From contig NC_045148.1 in NCBI RefSeq assembly GCF_008831285.2, forward strand, positions 14,300,802 to 14,364,801: a DNA stretch of 64,000 nucleotides. The letters are read 5' to 3'. Below, piece by piece: positions 23,467 through 36,600 of the stretch. Each line of letters opens with the position of its first letter. The first letter of the stretch is position 1. This stretch comes from Nymphaea colorata (taxonomy: Eukaryota; Streptophyta; Magnoliopsida; Nymphaeales; Nymphaeaceae). Below the pieces are notes generated by a model, which had not been told where the DNA came from, did not search any database, and saw only the letters and a list, made by a program, of their open reading frames with translations. The translations under genes were made by a program, and so were the position numbers.

Positions 23467-26375
23467 GACCAAGAAATGAAGGAACCAGAACAAGGAGAAG
23501 AATGAAAGAAGAGAGAAGAACAAGAAGAAGAAAAGTGCACGCGAATGAAGAACCGAAAGTGCACAGACGCTTACGGCGAACATATCTTACATATACAAGA
23601 ACAGGAGCATTCAAACGGGTGCAATTTTGATTGATTGTTAAGTGTAAAAGCGATTGAGGCTATATGATTTTGAGAAGAGAGCAAGTTTTGGCTTATGAGC
23701 TTGTAAATGGAGTCGGTCTTCGCAACATGGGATGAACTTGACAGGTTTTTTGTTCGGCCTTGGTTTATTTTTTCTCAGATTTATGAGCCCCCATTCTCGC
23801 AAGCGCGTTGATTTTTGTAAGACTTGGTTATAAGTGGTTTGATGGATCACCTGTTATCCAGATAAGTGGGGATAAACTAGGATTTTGTGTACCCTTTTCT
23901 TGTGGTTGCACACTAACAATAATGAAATGAATTTGTTGGTGAGAAGTGGTAAGAGATTTTTTTGGTCTTTTGAAGTTGCCAATCTTCTTTTCCTTGTTTT
24001 CCCATTCGCTTACTTATCTTGCTTCACTCGAAAGGCTTGCAGAATTGCTCTTCTCCACCTGCTCGACTCGAGCAGACTCGTATGTTCTCTTGTTCACACT
24101 CGACTTGATACACGCTGTGCCTCAGCTTCAAGATATTAAAAATGGAGGAACAATTCAAGCAAGACTTTTGTGTTTGCGTCAAGTGGGCAAGTTATGTTTG
24201 ATTCGTGTCCGGCTCGTAAAGTTGAAGTCAAACTTGTTCAGTGTGTGGAAAGTTAGACTTCCCAGTTCCCTCCTGCCCTGGGAACGCCTACCCAATGCCT
24301 TGTAAGTTCCAATGGAAAAGGACTATCAATAAAAGAGGGGAGAGTTTGATCTCAAATCTTAAGAATTTTAAATTGAATTTCTAGACATTGTGTAGCATGG
24401 ATCTCAAATCCTATGAAGTTTTTAAAACAAATTACCCAGGTGCGATTTCCCCATTAAAAAAGAAAAGAAAAGGAAAATTCAAAGCAACTTTCATTTTTTA
24501 TTTAAGAATCTGGATATTTCTTTTTTTTATTATTCTTTTACGATTTTGCCCCCAAGTGCACCACTTAAAATTTAATGAAACTGCTGCCAGACATGAAGTC
24601 TGACGTGATGAGGCTACATTTTTTTTTTTTTTTTTATGTAGGGAATAATTGGATCCCTGGTACGCCCTCTGCGCAGCAGTCTCAGTCTGAAGTCGAATCC
24701 GATTGGTTTGCATTCAGGCGACTAGATCCGTCCTAAGCTCAGTTCAATCCGTCTACGGTTCATTAAAACAAATCAAATCTCTTTTTTTTTTTGTATTTAA
24801 AAGAACCTTTAACGTGCATAATGGTATGATCTCATGAGTTTTACGCTGAGGGCATAGACATAATTTCTAGTGGCCAGTTTTTTTTTTTTTTTTAAGGAGG
24901 GTTGAATGGTATTTTCAAAATTTGTACAGGAGTAACACAATATTTTTTAAAATTTTTATGTAAGACAAATTAAAAATATTCAAAGTTATAAGTTTTTTTT
25001 TTTTAATGTGAGTAAAAGCCATGACCCTACCTACCGACCCTGATCATTTCTATCAATTTTACACGAGAAAAATTTACAAGAGTAAGGTCAAGTTTTTTAT
25101 ATAATAACAAAAACACGCTCATACTTTTTCGTTTGAATACTTTAGATTACATAAACATCGTGGAGAGAGTCATAGGTTCAATATATATATATATATATAG
25201 TGAGCGCTATCTCCAAAATGTTTAAGAGGACCGGACCCTTGCCACACAAATGAAAGTCCAGTCTCCGGATCCAGATTTTTACATGCGGAGCAGGATCCGA
25301 TCGCTATTCCAGATCCAAATGCAGGGATTCAGTGGGTCAATTGTGCTTCTTAATGAGTTGTACACGGATGCTATAAATTGCCATGACCATCACGTATGTC
25401 ACATCATGACATGATGGACCCCCTGATCCTTATCAACATACCCTTGTCAGTCACGGGACGCCAAAGATCATCATCATGGTCTTTCAATTCAGCCCCTCAT
25501 GCATCATCATCATCCATAATCATGTCATCAACTTTGTCTTCACATCATTCATCACCAGAAGATGTTATTTCATCAACTAGGCCAAATAAGAATTTGGGTC
25601 AAGCCCTTCTGCACCAGGATCCAACCCGAGTTCTAATCTTATTTTCTAACTCATTTAGAGGGGTTTTCCTTGCTTTGGTATCTAAACCTACTCCGGTCCA
25701 GAAGAAGTCCGATCCACTGACACCTTAAATGGTATCAAGGTTTTGATTTTGGTGGCTGGAACACTTCCAGATCCAACAATTTTATTAGGTGAACAAACTT
25801 CTAATGTTAACGCCCTCAATCTTTGTGGTTGAATTGGTCCTTGTTGGTAGGTGAACAACTATCTTGAATGGAACATTACCTAGCTCTAATAGACATAGAG
25901 CTAATAGACATAGTGTAGCTCTAGTAGACATAGTGTAGCTGATCGGGCTGGCAGCGAGTGCGAGCTCAGTTGTCAATTCGATTATGGTAGACACTACTCG
26001 CAATTAGATTTGAGTTACTTGTTGGGCCATCTAGATGATGTGTATGTATTTCATTGCAAATATTTGACTACCATCTATGTACTTCATTGACAAGATTTGA
26101 CTACCATGAGTTTCTTAAGTGCACCTAAGTTTCTAGACAGCTTTGAACGAACCCCGGAACTAAGAGAAGGAAAGTGCCTTCTACTTCTCATCCGGGCAGT
26201 GGGTATCCTCCCACTCATCCAGAATGGAATATTACTCAGACTTCCCGGCTGGGTTTTGGATGATCGGTTCAAGTTTTCCACATTTGACTGTTTGGTTAGG
26301 CGTGGCAGAGCAGATATCTCAAATTGGTTTTCATTGCACAACTTCTTTACATATTTATCCTCAAATGGGCTGTTA

Positions 26376-26380
<5 letters not shown>
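23467..26380. other. Spacer downstream of the FLZ gene
   Basis: No gene recognised. The first few hundred bases likely include the FLZ 3' UTR. T-runs occur at 24620-24637 and 24880-24893, a (TA)n run at 25180-25199, and a CAT/ATC-rich stretch at 25465-25560. At 25888-25940 a short word (CTAATAGACATAG) repeats three to four times. Open frames at 25396-25728 (+) and 26084-26341 (-) have no domain I know. Confidence 0.5.
25180..25199. repeat. (TA)10 microsatellite
   Basis: A short TA run in the spacer between the FLZ and UBP1-type genes. Confidence 0.9.

Positions 26381-26443
<63 letters not shown>
26381..26443. repeat. (TA)n(GA)n compound microsatellite
   Basis: About 16 TA units pass directly into about 14 GA units. 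This marks the left edge of an AT-rich low-complexity block. Confidence 0.95.
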
Positions 26444-26446
<3 letters not shown>

Positions 26447-26544
26447 ATTTGCTGAGAAGCAACTATGCGCAAATAAATTGAACTAATACAGGTACAACAA
26501 TTGGCTACCGATTTCAGAATATGGATGTAGGTACTCCATGACCA

Positions 26545-27090
26545 CTGTAGAATATATATATATATATAGATGTATAATTCTTATATATTCTATATAACTA
26601 TACTATATTATATGTCACATATTATTTAACATATATGATATATCACATATAATATACATTATTGTACGTATAATACTATTTGTATGTATTATACTTGTTA
26701 AAATATTACCAATATGTGTATGTATATCTATACATACATATATATATGGGTGCATGTTTACATATGTACAACACTATATACCATGTTAATTATGTAACAT
26801 ATACGTTATTTACACAATATGCATATAATGTACATTATAACATGTTTGTATTGGATAGCATATAATATGTATATAAATTATATGATATAGTGTGTGCATG
26901 TGCATATACTATAATACTCGTATATGATATAATATGTTATAATCATAAAATGTCACATTTTATAAAATATGGAAGCATAATGTTATCTATTATTCATAAT
27001 TATAATATATTATATGTCACGTATTATTCAACATATTATGTATGCACATGTACAAATGTAATTCTTATATAACATGTACACATATACTTT
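26545..27090. repeat. AT-rich degenerate TATA/ACATAT block
   Basis: More than 500 bases consist almost wholly of ATAT, ACATAT and TATGTA words, with many short self-complementary pieces. It looks like an eroded (TA)n(CA)n array rather than a gene; the two short open frames in it follow from low complexity. Confidence 0.7.
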
Positions 27091-27412
27091 CTATCTCTTT
27101 GAGATTGCTGTAGAAGGTCGATTGCGCACCTACGCATAGCCCTTGGTTATTTTGGGGAGGAACCAGTGGTTCCTTAATATGTATAAGCGAATTGTATAGC
27201 CACCAGCATTTTTCCCAATAAACTAACACATGTTCCATCATCTTCATCATCGTACTACATGCCTTCACAAGAGTTAGATTTTCTTTAGGAGCGGGCCGAC
27301 GGTCAACCTCTGGATCTGAGTAGGGCCAAATTGAATTCAAATCCAAAAAATACATGATGTAATTAAAAAATTATATTTTTTTAATATAATTTTTTTTTTC
27401 TTTGCGCGCCCC

Positions 27413-27498
27413 TGACAAGAATGATGTTATGATCATACTCCCCCCCCTCCGCCTCTGACAAGAATCATATTATGATCATACTGTCACTTTCTCTGCTC
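27413..27498. repeat. 43-bp imperfect tandem duplication
   Basis: TGACAAGAAT...TATGATCATACT begins at 27413 and again at 27456, each preceded by a C-rich CGCC(C/T)C. The two copies differ at a few bases. Confidence 0.8.
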
Positions 27499-28450
27499 AA
27501 GCCAAACTTAAGCTGAGTGTCCAGTCAAAAAGCAGCTAGCTAGCTAGACAGGAACGCAACCATAGTCCCATGGTTCATGACCAGAACGGATCATCGTCAT
27601 CCATGTTATGTGATTCTGTTTTTCACTGTCAAAAGTTCGACGACGTTTTCCTTTATCACTGATTGCAATGTCTTCCTTTCCCAAACCATGCACAGTATCA
27701 TCCCCTGGAGGACACTAAAAGAGGTCATTTTCCATCGAGTTCTGGAGTATCCTGGATTCCAATGTAAACAAAGTTTGCACGTCACTACTACTGTTAATAA
27801 ATGGAAAAATTACAGGTTGATATTAAGTTTTTGAGAGTATTCTATTGTTGGGTACGTGGCTCTATTTGTCATTTCAATCTGTTTCAATCTTGATGAAACT
27901 TCTGGAGATTTGAGTTGTTTATTCTTAAGTGTACCACATATCAGTTTAGTATATGCATACATTTGAGTGCATTTTCATTAAAGTCAGCCTTCTAGAGGAA
28001 ATCTATTATTTAACCAAGCTGAAGATTTGGTTGTGGAATTAAAAAACAGTAGGAAAAATATATCTCTGAATCTTTCATAACTTAATCAGGACCTGAATTG
28101 TGTCATCGCCCATTGGTTCCAACAGGCGGATTGGGCTCACCACCAGGGCCAAGCTGTAAGGGTAGGTCTATCTGAAAGGTCGGCAGACTCGGGGACACAG
28201 GCCTACAGAACCTAGTGAGAAACCAGGCCTGAGGCAGTGACGAGAAATGCTGTAACACTGGAGGTTTTTGAGTGAATCTGTGGTCTCTTGCCATCTCTAG
28301 AACGGTCGTTGTTCAGAATGTGACATGAAAATAGATAAGCACTGCAGCTCTTCGTGTAATTTTGTCGACTCCATGTCATCATGATGTTACATCAGATAAA
28401 GTTGCCAATCTCACGAAAAACATTTAATTCTACGTGTGGTATCTGTGTGC

Positions 28451-28481
<31 letters not shown>

Positions 28482-30420
28482 TGTACTTACAAGCGATATA
28501 TGATTTGAGATTTGGGTTTGCTGTTTTGAATTTTAAGGAATCTGGTTTTCCACAATTTAATTATCTGAATTCCAACTACTTACGTCGAAAGAAGCATCGT
28601 CTCAGATCTGATTGGACATATAAAAAAACAATAGAGAAATGCAATGTATACAGCGAAAACATGTCACCCTGTAAAATTTGAAGTAAGTTGGTCGTCGCCA
28701 TTGACGACAAAAGAAAGGGCCCCATGAGAGTCACCCTCAAGGCCACAGATGGGGACGTTAAGATAGGGATCTCCCCTTATCAAGAGTTCCAAACCCCAAG
28801 AACTCACCCACCTCTCAATGCCAAAGCAGGGAGCTCCCTTAGGTGGATGAAGCCCACAGGTTTTACCTCGGGCGAAACCAGTTGGCGGCTGGCTTGTCAT
28901 GGCCTCAAACTTCTAAAGCAGAGCTCCGCCGCAATTGCCAGAGTTCAAAGTTGCTGAAATTCAAAGGGCTTTACACTTCTGCAGTGTTGGGGAGGACTGT
29001 CGGTGGCGTAGGTTGAACAAACTTAGCCTGTGAAGCATGAACTCAAAGAGTTCTTTCTGTTACCCACAACAAAATAACAGTCTTTAGGTTGTGTTTGAGT
29101 TTCAAGTACTGCTTTTAATCATAAATCCGAAAATAATGAAGACAGAGAGCTAGAAACATCCTCAATCTCTCAAGGTAGAGCATCATCGCCGGCTGCACTG
29201 AATTTATTCGTTGCGATATCTTTCTGTCATTACAATTGAAGTCTTGGCATTGAATGCTGCAGCTCTGTATATCTATTAAATGCCTTCATAATAATTGAAT
29301 ATGTTTACATTAAATTAGAAATGGGTGTCCTCGGCCCGGCTCTCCAGAAGGTGTTTATGCCCATCTACCCATCTACCCGTCCATTCCAGCACTATGTACA
29401 GATGAGATAAAAATGTAAACACCAGAAATTCTAGCTTCTCACCGATGATATGACGGGCTTGGACGTTTCCATCTTTTTCAGATGCGGTTCACCTTAGAAA
29501 CCAACTGTTGCCAATGCCGAACAAAGAGCCAAGTTGAAAGATGAGCCCGTTAGTGAGCAGAAAAGCGATTTTTAATGAAGCAGGATGGAACCCAGCGATT
29601 CGCTTATGAGGCTTACCAGACACCTGTATATGTGGCGCTAGAAACGATGATCGAGTTCTGACCATCTGAAGACAAGCTCCCACCTGCAGAGTAAAATTCT
29701 GTCTTTTAAACGAGAGTAAAATTTCTCCGTTTTCTTCTCAAAAATCCGACCGCTCGAACAAGTACGGACCAAAGGGTAATACTACGTTTTTTAATAAGAT
29801 CATTCGGAAATCATATGTGTTGTCCTCGAATTCTGGGAAGACATTTAGAACACCCATCCTTTTTGAAGTGTAATTGCACGGTTTTTGTGAATTTTGAAGT
29901 GTGGGAGACCTTTGTCATGCCTGGTTTGACCAGCCTTTACCTCATGTTGTCATTCTATCCGAAGTGAAACTCTACTGCAGGTTTGTGGAATTCTCAACTC
30001 CATAGAATCTGTTCTCAGCAATGATAATAACATAGGTAGTCCAAATTAAAACCAAGCCACGAATCGAGATCAGGTGACTGCTTGGTTATGTCGCCCTGTG
30101 ACATGGGTCACGTATGAGATGCTGTTGAAGCATGGTCACAAAAAACTTTTTGGTGGTTTAGGCGGTGAGAATAAAAATACCACAAATAAGTAATTTGCAT
30201 GAAATAAAAATTAGAAAATAAAAAACAGTTTGGCAGTAGAAATAACGTGAAAAAATAATACAATGAAAAAAGAAAACATTTTTTGGGTAAGAAGGTGTTT
30301 TTTTAAGTAAACTGTTAATTTTATTTATCGTGGTTTTTTTTTGCATTTTTTGCAAAAAAATCCTTTTCTGTTGGAGCTATTAGTTTAAATTGACAATAAG
30401 ATGAAGAGACCTACATAGAG
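27499..30420. other. Gene-poor spacer
   Basis: No recognised gene. A (GA)n run lies at 28457-28481. Segments at 28090-28310, 28690-28960 and 29330-29690 are less AT-rich and have short open frames on one or both strands, but none carries a domain I know and none joins another by plausible splicing. Confidence 0.45.
28457..28481. repeat. (GA)n microsatellite
   Basis: About twelve GA units in gene-poor spacer. Confidence 0.9.
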
Positions 30421-30422
30421 CT

Positions 30423-30600
30423 GAGGGGTTTGGCCCAGCCGGTTGGGCTAATAGCTGGTAGACACCCAATGCTGGTTCATCTGTCGGCACAGGGCCTTTA
30501 TGAAAACCAAGGCATGCCGGCGGGACAATGGAGACCGAGAAACAGCCCGGGGGCTTTAAGCTATAAGCGAAAGCAAAGCAACAAAGTCCCTCAGCCATGA
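30423..30600 (+). mobile_element. tRNA-derived SINE-like sequence
   Basis: Ten bases inside a GAGGGGTT start lies TGGCCCAGCCGG (30431-30442), which fits the polymerase III A box, and 43 bases later GGTTCATCTG (30474-30483) approximates a B box. That spacing is normal for a tRNA-type promoter. The body is GC-rich against AT-rich flanks and ends in purine-rich sequence near 30600. The B box is imperfect, the 3' end is unclear and no target duplication was seen. Confidence 0.35.
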
Positions 30601-31714
30601 AATGAAAAAAGAGAGAAAGATAAAGCCATAGTTGCCAATCAAATAAGGTGAAATGCGTGAAAATCTGATCTCGACTCTCAAACAACAGCAAACACTAGAG
30701 ACTTCAACGGCCTGAACAAAACCACTATTTGTACCAATCATCAATTGCCCATGGCACTAAGGCAGCATTTGACTTCTTCGAATCTAATAAAAGAGTGAGG
30801 GTTGATCCAATATTTTGCGAACTTAAATTTCTCGATTTCAGATCCTTCATTTCTAACAAGAATCTGAATCTCTTTGTCCACCAAAAATATGAATCAGATC
30901 ATAGATTTATAATTTTTGCTTCTTGCAACCAAAACACACTAATAGTGGTCAACGTTTCTTAAATTTTATACGTCTCTCAAATCAACTAGTTAGACACACG
31001 GAATTTAGGTTGAGGCCCACCCTCAATTGGAAGCCTTCTAATAGGTCAATCCTTCTTACCTAAACCCAAAGTCAAAATTGACAGCAGAGGAATTTGAAGG
31101 AGATACACTGCCCTGCTTCTGCGTCCAGGGCTGCTTTCAGACCTGGGTGGAGGGTGAGAAACCCAGTTAAGAACCCCATTGCAGCATGATGATAAACAGC
31201 GCACATTGGAAATGGGTCGCACTGAAAAATGGATAAACTTATAAGTTCGGCATCAAAATTTATTCACAGAGAATCGTACTCAATTTTGCAGGACTAAACC
31301 AAGCCTGGAGACCAATAATTCCATTAGGTTCTAACCAAAACCCTTCCCCACAGAGAGAGAGAGAGAGAAAGAGAGAGATTTCTGTTTTCACAAAAAACAA
31401 AAACTACATTTAGCCAAATAAGATGTGATACATGATTTACAAATCACTAACAGGAGTACCATCATACGAGCGAAGCCTGAATTTGGATACCACAAACTTA
31501 ACGACCGATTGCTGTCAGACAAATCAACTGTGTTTTCAAGATCAAAGGAAAGAAAGAAAAACTGGTCTGCTACTAACGCCTATGGCAAACATCAACTTAT
31601 CTGTGCATTCTAAACAAAGAAAAGCAGCAGATACGGCGGAGTCTTCAAGTTCAGGAAAGAAACACCCCCAAGAAACCTTCCTGCTACCACTCTGGACAAC
31701 TTACTATCACCACC
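30601..31714. other. 3' flank of the UBP1-type gene
   Basis: No gene recognised. The part next to 31714 should hold the 3' UTR of the minus-strand RNA-binding protein gene. A purine-rich GA block lies at 31351-31378 (pyrimidine-rich in the sense of that gene). Confidence 0.5.
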
Positions 31715-33648
31715 TTATTGGTAATACATGAGTTGCTGGGCTGTGGGTACGTTTTGAAAACCACCATCATAAATTGCTTGACTAGCCCCAGCACCCATTG
31801 CCATTGTTGCTTGCTTCAAAGCATGCTGACCTGGTATCTGCATCAATGCCTGGCCAGCACCCATTTTAGACAGAGCCAACTGCCTCTCATATAGATCTGC
31901 AGCAGACAGCATGGGAAAAGGAGCAGGAGGAGGAAGTGGCGTGGAGCTGGTCCCTGGTGGAGTGGGCTTGTTACCCCAAGAACACTGCAGATGGAAACAG
32001 AGAGATGAACCAAGTCATCATACACGAGGAAACAACCACCATCTTGGTAGAAGGAACAAATTAAATCAAAGCAAAGCCACCGATAAAATCAACAAAGCTT
32101 GATTAGAAGCTAAAAAAAAGTGCATTAAGCACATGCAATCCTGAAAAAGCAGATAAGAAGGCATTCTACCTTAATCGGTTTTCCACAAACAATGCGACCA
32201 TTTCCCATTTGGATTGCTAAAGCAGCCTCACCATGGGTGCTATATCGCACAAATCCAAAGCCCTTTTCCCTCTGGATACGTACTTCTTCAATGACTCCAG
32301 CACCAAGGGCATGAAATTGACGATGAAGATCCACTTGAGTAACCTTTTCAATTGATAAAGCAAAGCATCAATCGGTGAATGCAACAAAAAACCAACACGT
32401 CCTAGTACCCAAGATGAACCAAGCATCTCTAATAAAGAAAGCAAACTGCAAAATTCATAACTACTTAACCAAGTCAAAAATCATGGTTTCAACTTCAGCA
32501 TAGTCACTAGTCACCTAGAACTAGAAGCTGTCATGTCTACTTTTCTGAAGATTCCACATATAATAAAATATGGAACAGAAGAGATAAAGAGAGACAGAGA
32601 GATTGCTCATCAGATCCCAGTTCAGAAATAGAAGAGTTAAGCAGGTTGCTCACATCAGGAGCAAGGTTGCCAACATAAACAGTGGTATACGCAGGATTGT
32701 TTTCAGGAGCATCTTCCCTTGCAATCTCTTGGCCATCTTCTGCAGTACGCAAATAGAAAAAAGGAAAAGGAAAGTGTGAGAAAGGAATTTACAGGGAAAG
32801 CATCCCATTGAAATGGTACTGGAATAAAGAAGGTGCAGCAAATATAATCATCATATCAACAATTTGGAACCTCAAGAAATCCTCTACCGAATCTACACTC
32901 TTTGATATAATTTGCTTGTTTAGAAACTTAGGAAGGCAAGCCAGCGAATGTCATGGAACATCTCGTCAAGAGAGATTATTATCTACAGTGCATTACAGAA
33001 TTTGAGGCCCACGGGCATTATGTAACAAATTGACAGGTACTTCATATATGACACCTTCTAGTTGAAATTTCACATCAATTTCATGGTAAGAATACGGCAA
33101 TGCAAAGAAATGAAACTGCTTCCCCCAGTTACCTGAGTTTCCAGTTGTAAGTTCTACCACATTCTTGTCATCTTGGTTTTGCTTGTCTTCAGTGGAACCT
33201 GCGCCCTTGGTAGCCCAATTACAGCGAATCTGCCGACTTCCAAGCCACTTCCCTGATAAATGAGAGGTATTAGGCACATAAGCATACCAATATCAAGCGA
33301 ATAAGTATGAATGACAGCAAGCAGCAGAAAAGCAAAAAAAAAAAAAAAAAAAAATCATATTATCCACGAAGAAGCGTATATCTTGTCAGTCTCAAGTAAC
33401 CATAAAGTCTGGAATATCAGGCACGTGTACAGATTATGAATGGAATAAACTATTTCCAAATAATAGTCCTGGTCCTGGTGGACAACATTGCTGAACTTTA
33501 TTAAAATCCAAAGAATGCAAGTTCAAATTTAGCTAAAAGATGAAAAACAAACAAATGCTACGAGTCTTGGTTGATAATTACCAGTTAAGTCGTTGATTGC
33601 ACTTTGGGCATCCTGAAACAAGCAATACACAAAGGACAAACCACACAT

Positions 33649-33699
<51 letters not shown>

Positions 33700-36600
33700 C
33701 GGTGCATGCCGAGGAATTACCTGCTGGTTGCGGAATGCAACAAAACCAAAACCTCTTGAACGGCCAGTCTTTTGATCCCACATGACTTTTGCATCTCTGG
33801 GACAGTTCCAAACTTGAAAATTCAGTACATAGAACATTAAATGATGCATCAACAGATCTAATAGGACAAGTTCAAAATAAAATAAAATACTAAATCCTAA
33901 TGCTTGTTAAATTACACCGAAATTCTGATATATTGCTAAAAAATTGATCAAACTTCCTTTCCATGTCAAGAAATTTTTCATTTACTGGTTGTGCAAGCTG
34001 AATCAACTGAACAAAAAAAAAATGCTACCATAGAAAAGCATGACAATTGTTAAAAATCTTGGTGGAGGGAGGAATATTCTGATAAAAGAGCGATAACCAA
34101 GTCAAAGATGGCCAAAGGTCTCATACTTATAATGGCTTCTATGTTCTGCCAGTCCTCGTAAGCTAGAAACTGATCCCTAGCTTCTGTTTAGTTATACCAA
34201 AACAGCCTTAATCATGGCAGTTCAATCATCAGAAAGAGCAGTGCATAAGTGTAATAACTAGCATTTGAACATGGGAAGAATGACATTCATTAAAACCAGG
34301 CATCACTGAAATTACTCCAATGTCCCATTGCTGACAAGTGACAAGTAAACAACAAAAAAGGAGTACAAAGAAATTGTGTGGCATTTTTGCCAATGTATGA
34401 ACTTACGAACAGCTTGGATATACAGAAAAACATGCAAACAAAGCAGCATCTGTAATCTCTGGGCTCAAATCTCCAACAAAGATATGGAAGTGCCCTGCAT
34501 GAACAAACCCCACTAGCAAATCATTCTTAACGCAATTGTACAGTACAATAATTTGAACAGCTCAGAAGAAATATATATTAACCTGATGTGTCCTCCCTCT
34601 GATTGCTAGCATAAGCCCAATTAACCTTAATTGGCTGTCCAAACCTGGATTGAACGCAAACAGAAAAGTGAAGCTTAAAAGTGTGTATCATTATTCACCG
34701 TTAGAAAATCAAGAAACATGTATACTTACAGATATCTGCCATTAAGAGTTAAGATAGCAAGTGCAGCAGATCTGCGGTCAAAATAGTCTACAAAACCATA
34801 GGATGACTGCAACAGAGAGAAAATCTCGATTAAAGAAAAAGATATATACTATCCAAACTTAAGGAGAAGATAATGCTAAAAGTGTAAAATTGATGGTTCA
34901 TGTTCCTAGAATTGCAACTGAAGGAACAGTTATGGGCACACCATCACTAACCACAAACAGTTCATTCAAAGCAAAATAAAGTAGATAAAGGCTATATATT
35001 CAAAGGGACTTGCAGTTCAAGAGTTCAAGGTCATTGGTTAGAGAATATACAACATCCTAGATGAGATTATAAGTGTATGTCCCTATCAAGATTATAAAGG
35101 AACTTCAAAGTACAGGCCATAATGATATTAGGATAACATGATTAAACTGCAAATTACTTAGAGATGAAAAACATGATTAAATATATTGTGCTTTTAAATG
35201 TTTCATTTGAACCATAAAAAGGATTATATCTGTCATTGTATTCAACTGCCTAGTGCTGAAAGAAACCACGTATGGTACTAAGTCTTTCTAAAATTACAAC
35301 TGCAATTCGTATGTATTATGCCCTTCACTTGTCTATTTATTGTATTTTTTTTCTCAAAAAATAAGCTTTGCCTGCAAGTATGTCAATCAAATACAACATC
35401 ATTTTGTTTTGGAATAGAAAAATGCATTGCATGCTCGACAACAATATGAGGCAAAACATTGTTCAAGGTTTAAACAAATAAGGGTGATTGCACTTAGAAT
35501 GGTTTTAGATGTCTTGCATAGGAGACCACAGCTAGAGAACGACAAATGTTGTGATGATTTTTAGATAGTAAACCAGCCTTATTGTTTCCCAGGACAGACT
35601 GTGAACATACACCAAAAAAGGAATGGCTGATTAGTATATCTTAGCTTCCCAAAATGAACCATCAATCATGAATTCTTTGCAGATTTGAAGTCAAGTAAAC
35701 AAGCTCAAAGTGTAGGTAAACCTTTTCTTTCTTGATAAGTTTGCACCCTTCCACTGGTCCAGTAGATTGAAAAACCTCACTCAAAAGAGCTTCAGTGACG
35801 CCAACATGAATGTTACCCACGTACCTGTAAATGTTTGATTGTAAGTATACTAGCAGTGAAGTGGAAGTTCAAGCCATTATCAGGATTTATCATGGGGAAA
35901 TAAATTTTAAAAAAGTAAAACAATATCAAAGTAAAAAGGATAAAAGCCCTCAGGTTCACAAATAAAAAGGAAACAATAAGGGAAAATGGAAAACATGATT
36001 ACAGGTTCAATGGATGCAAAAACAACAAAATACACACATGAGAATGCAATTTTAACCTAAAGCAAGAAGCATTTCTAAGTTTATAACACTAGAACATAAG
36101 AACAATTGCTATTAGCATAAGTTCAACTAATGTGAAAATGAAACAACAAAAGCCAAGTTGCTGAGACAGCTACTCACACACTACGACATGAGCTTGTGTC
36201 AAAACCAGGAGGTAGATTTCCACTTGGAATTGGCTCGATCTGCAGAAGGAAGAAAGAGAAAAAGAAAGCCATGATGAGTCTCAAAATAAGATTCACCAAA
36301 GATCTAATCTTCCTATACGTTGCTAAATATGGAAACACAATAACAAGATACCAAGCAATGCATTTATGAGGAAAGCAATTTATCAATGCACAAACATTTC
36401 AGAAACATAACGTAGCAAAGCCCCAGTAGCTGGTGAAGCATATGTTGTGATTACATACTATATAGAGCAAATACCTATGTGATTTAGGCACTCCATATTA
36501 ATAAAATATACTGCGTTCAATATGGTACATTTACCGAATAACCTGCATAAAAATTAGTCCCCTACTTTTTTGGGTATGTCCATCTAACATAAATTAGTTC

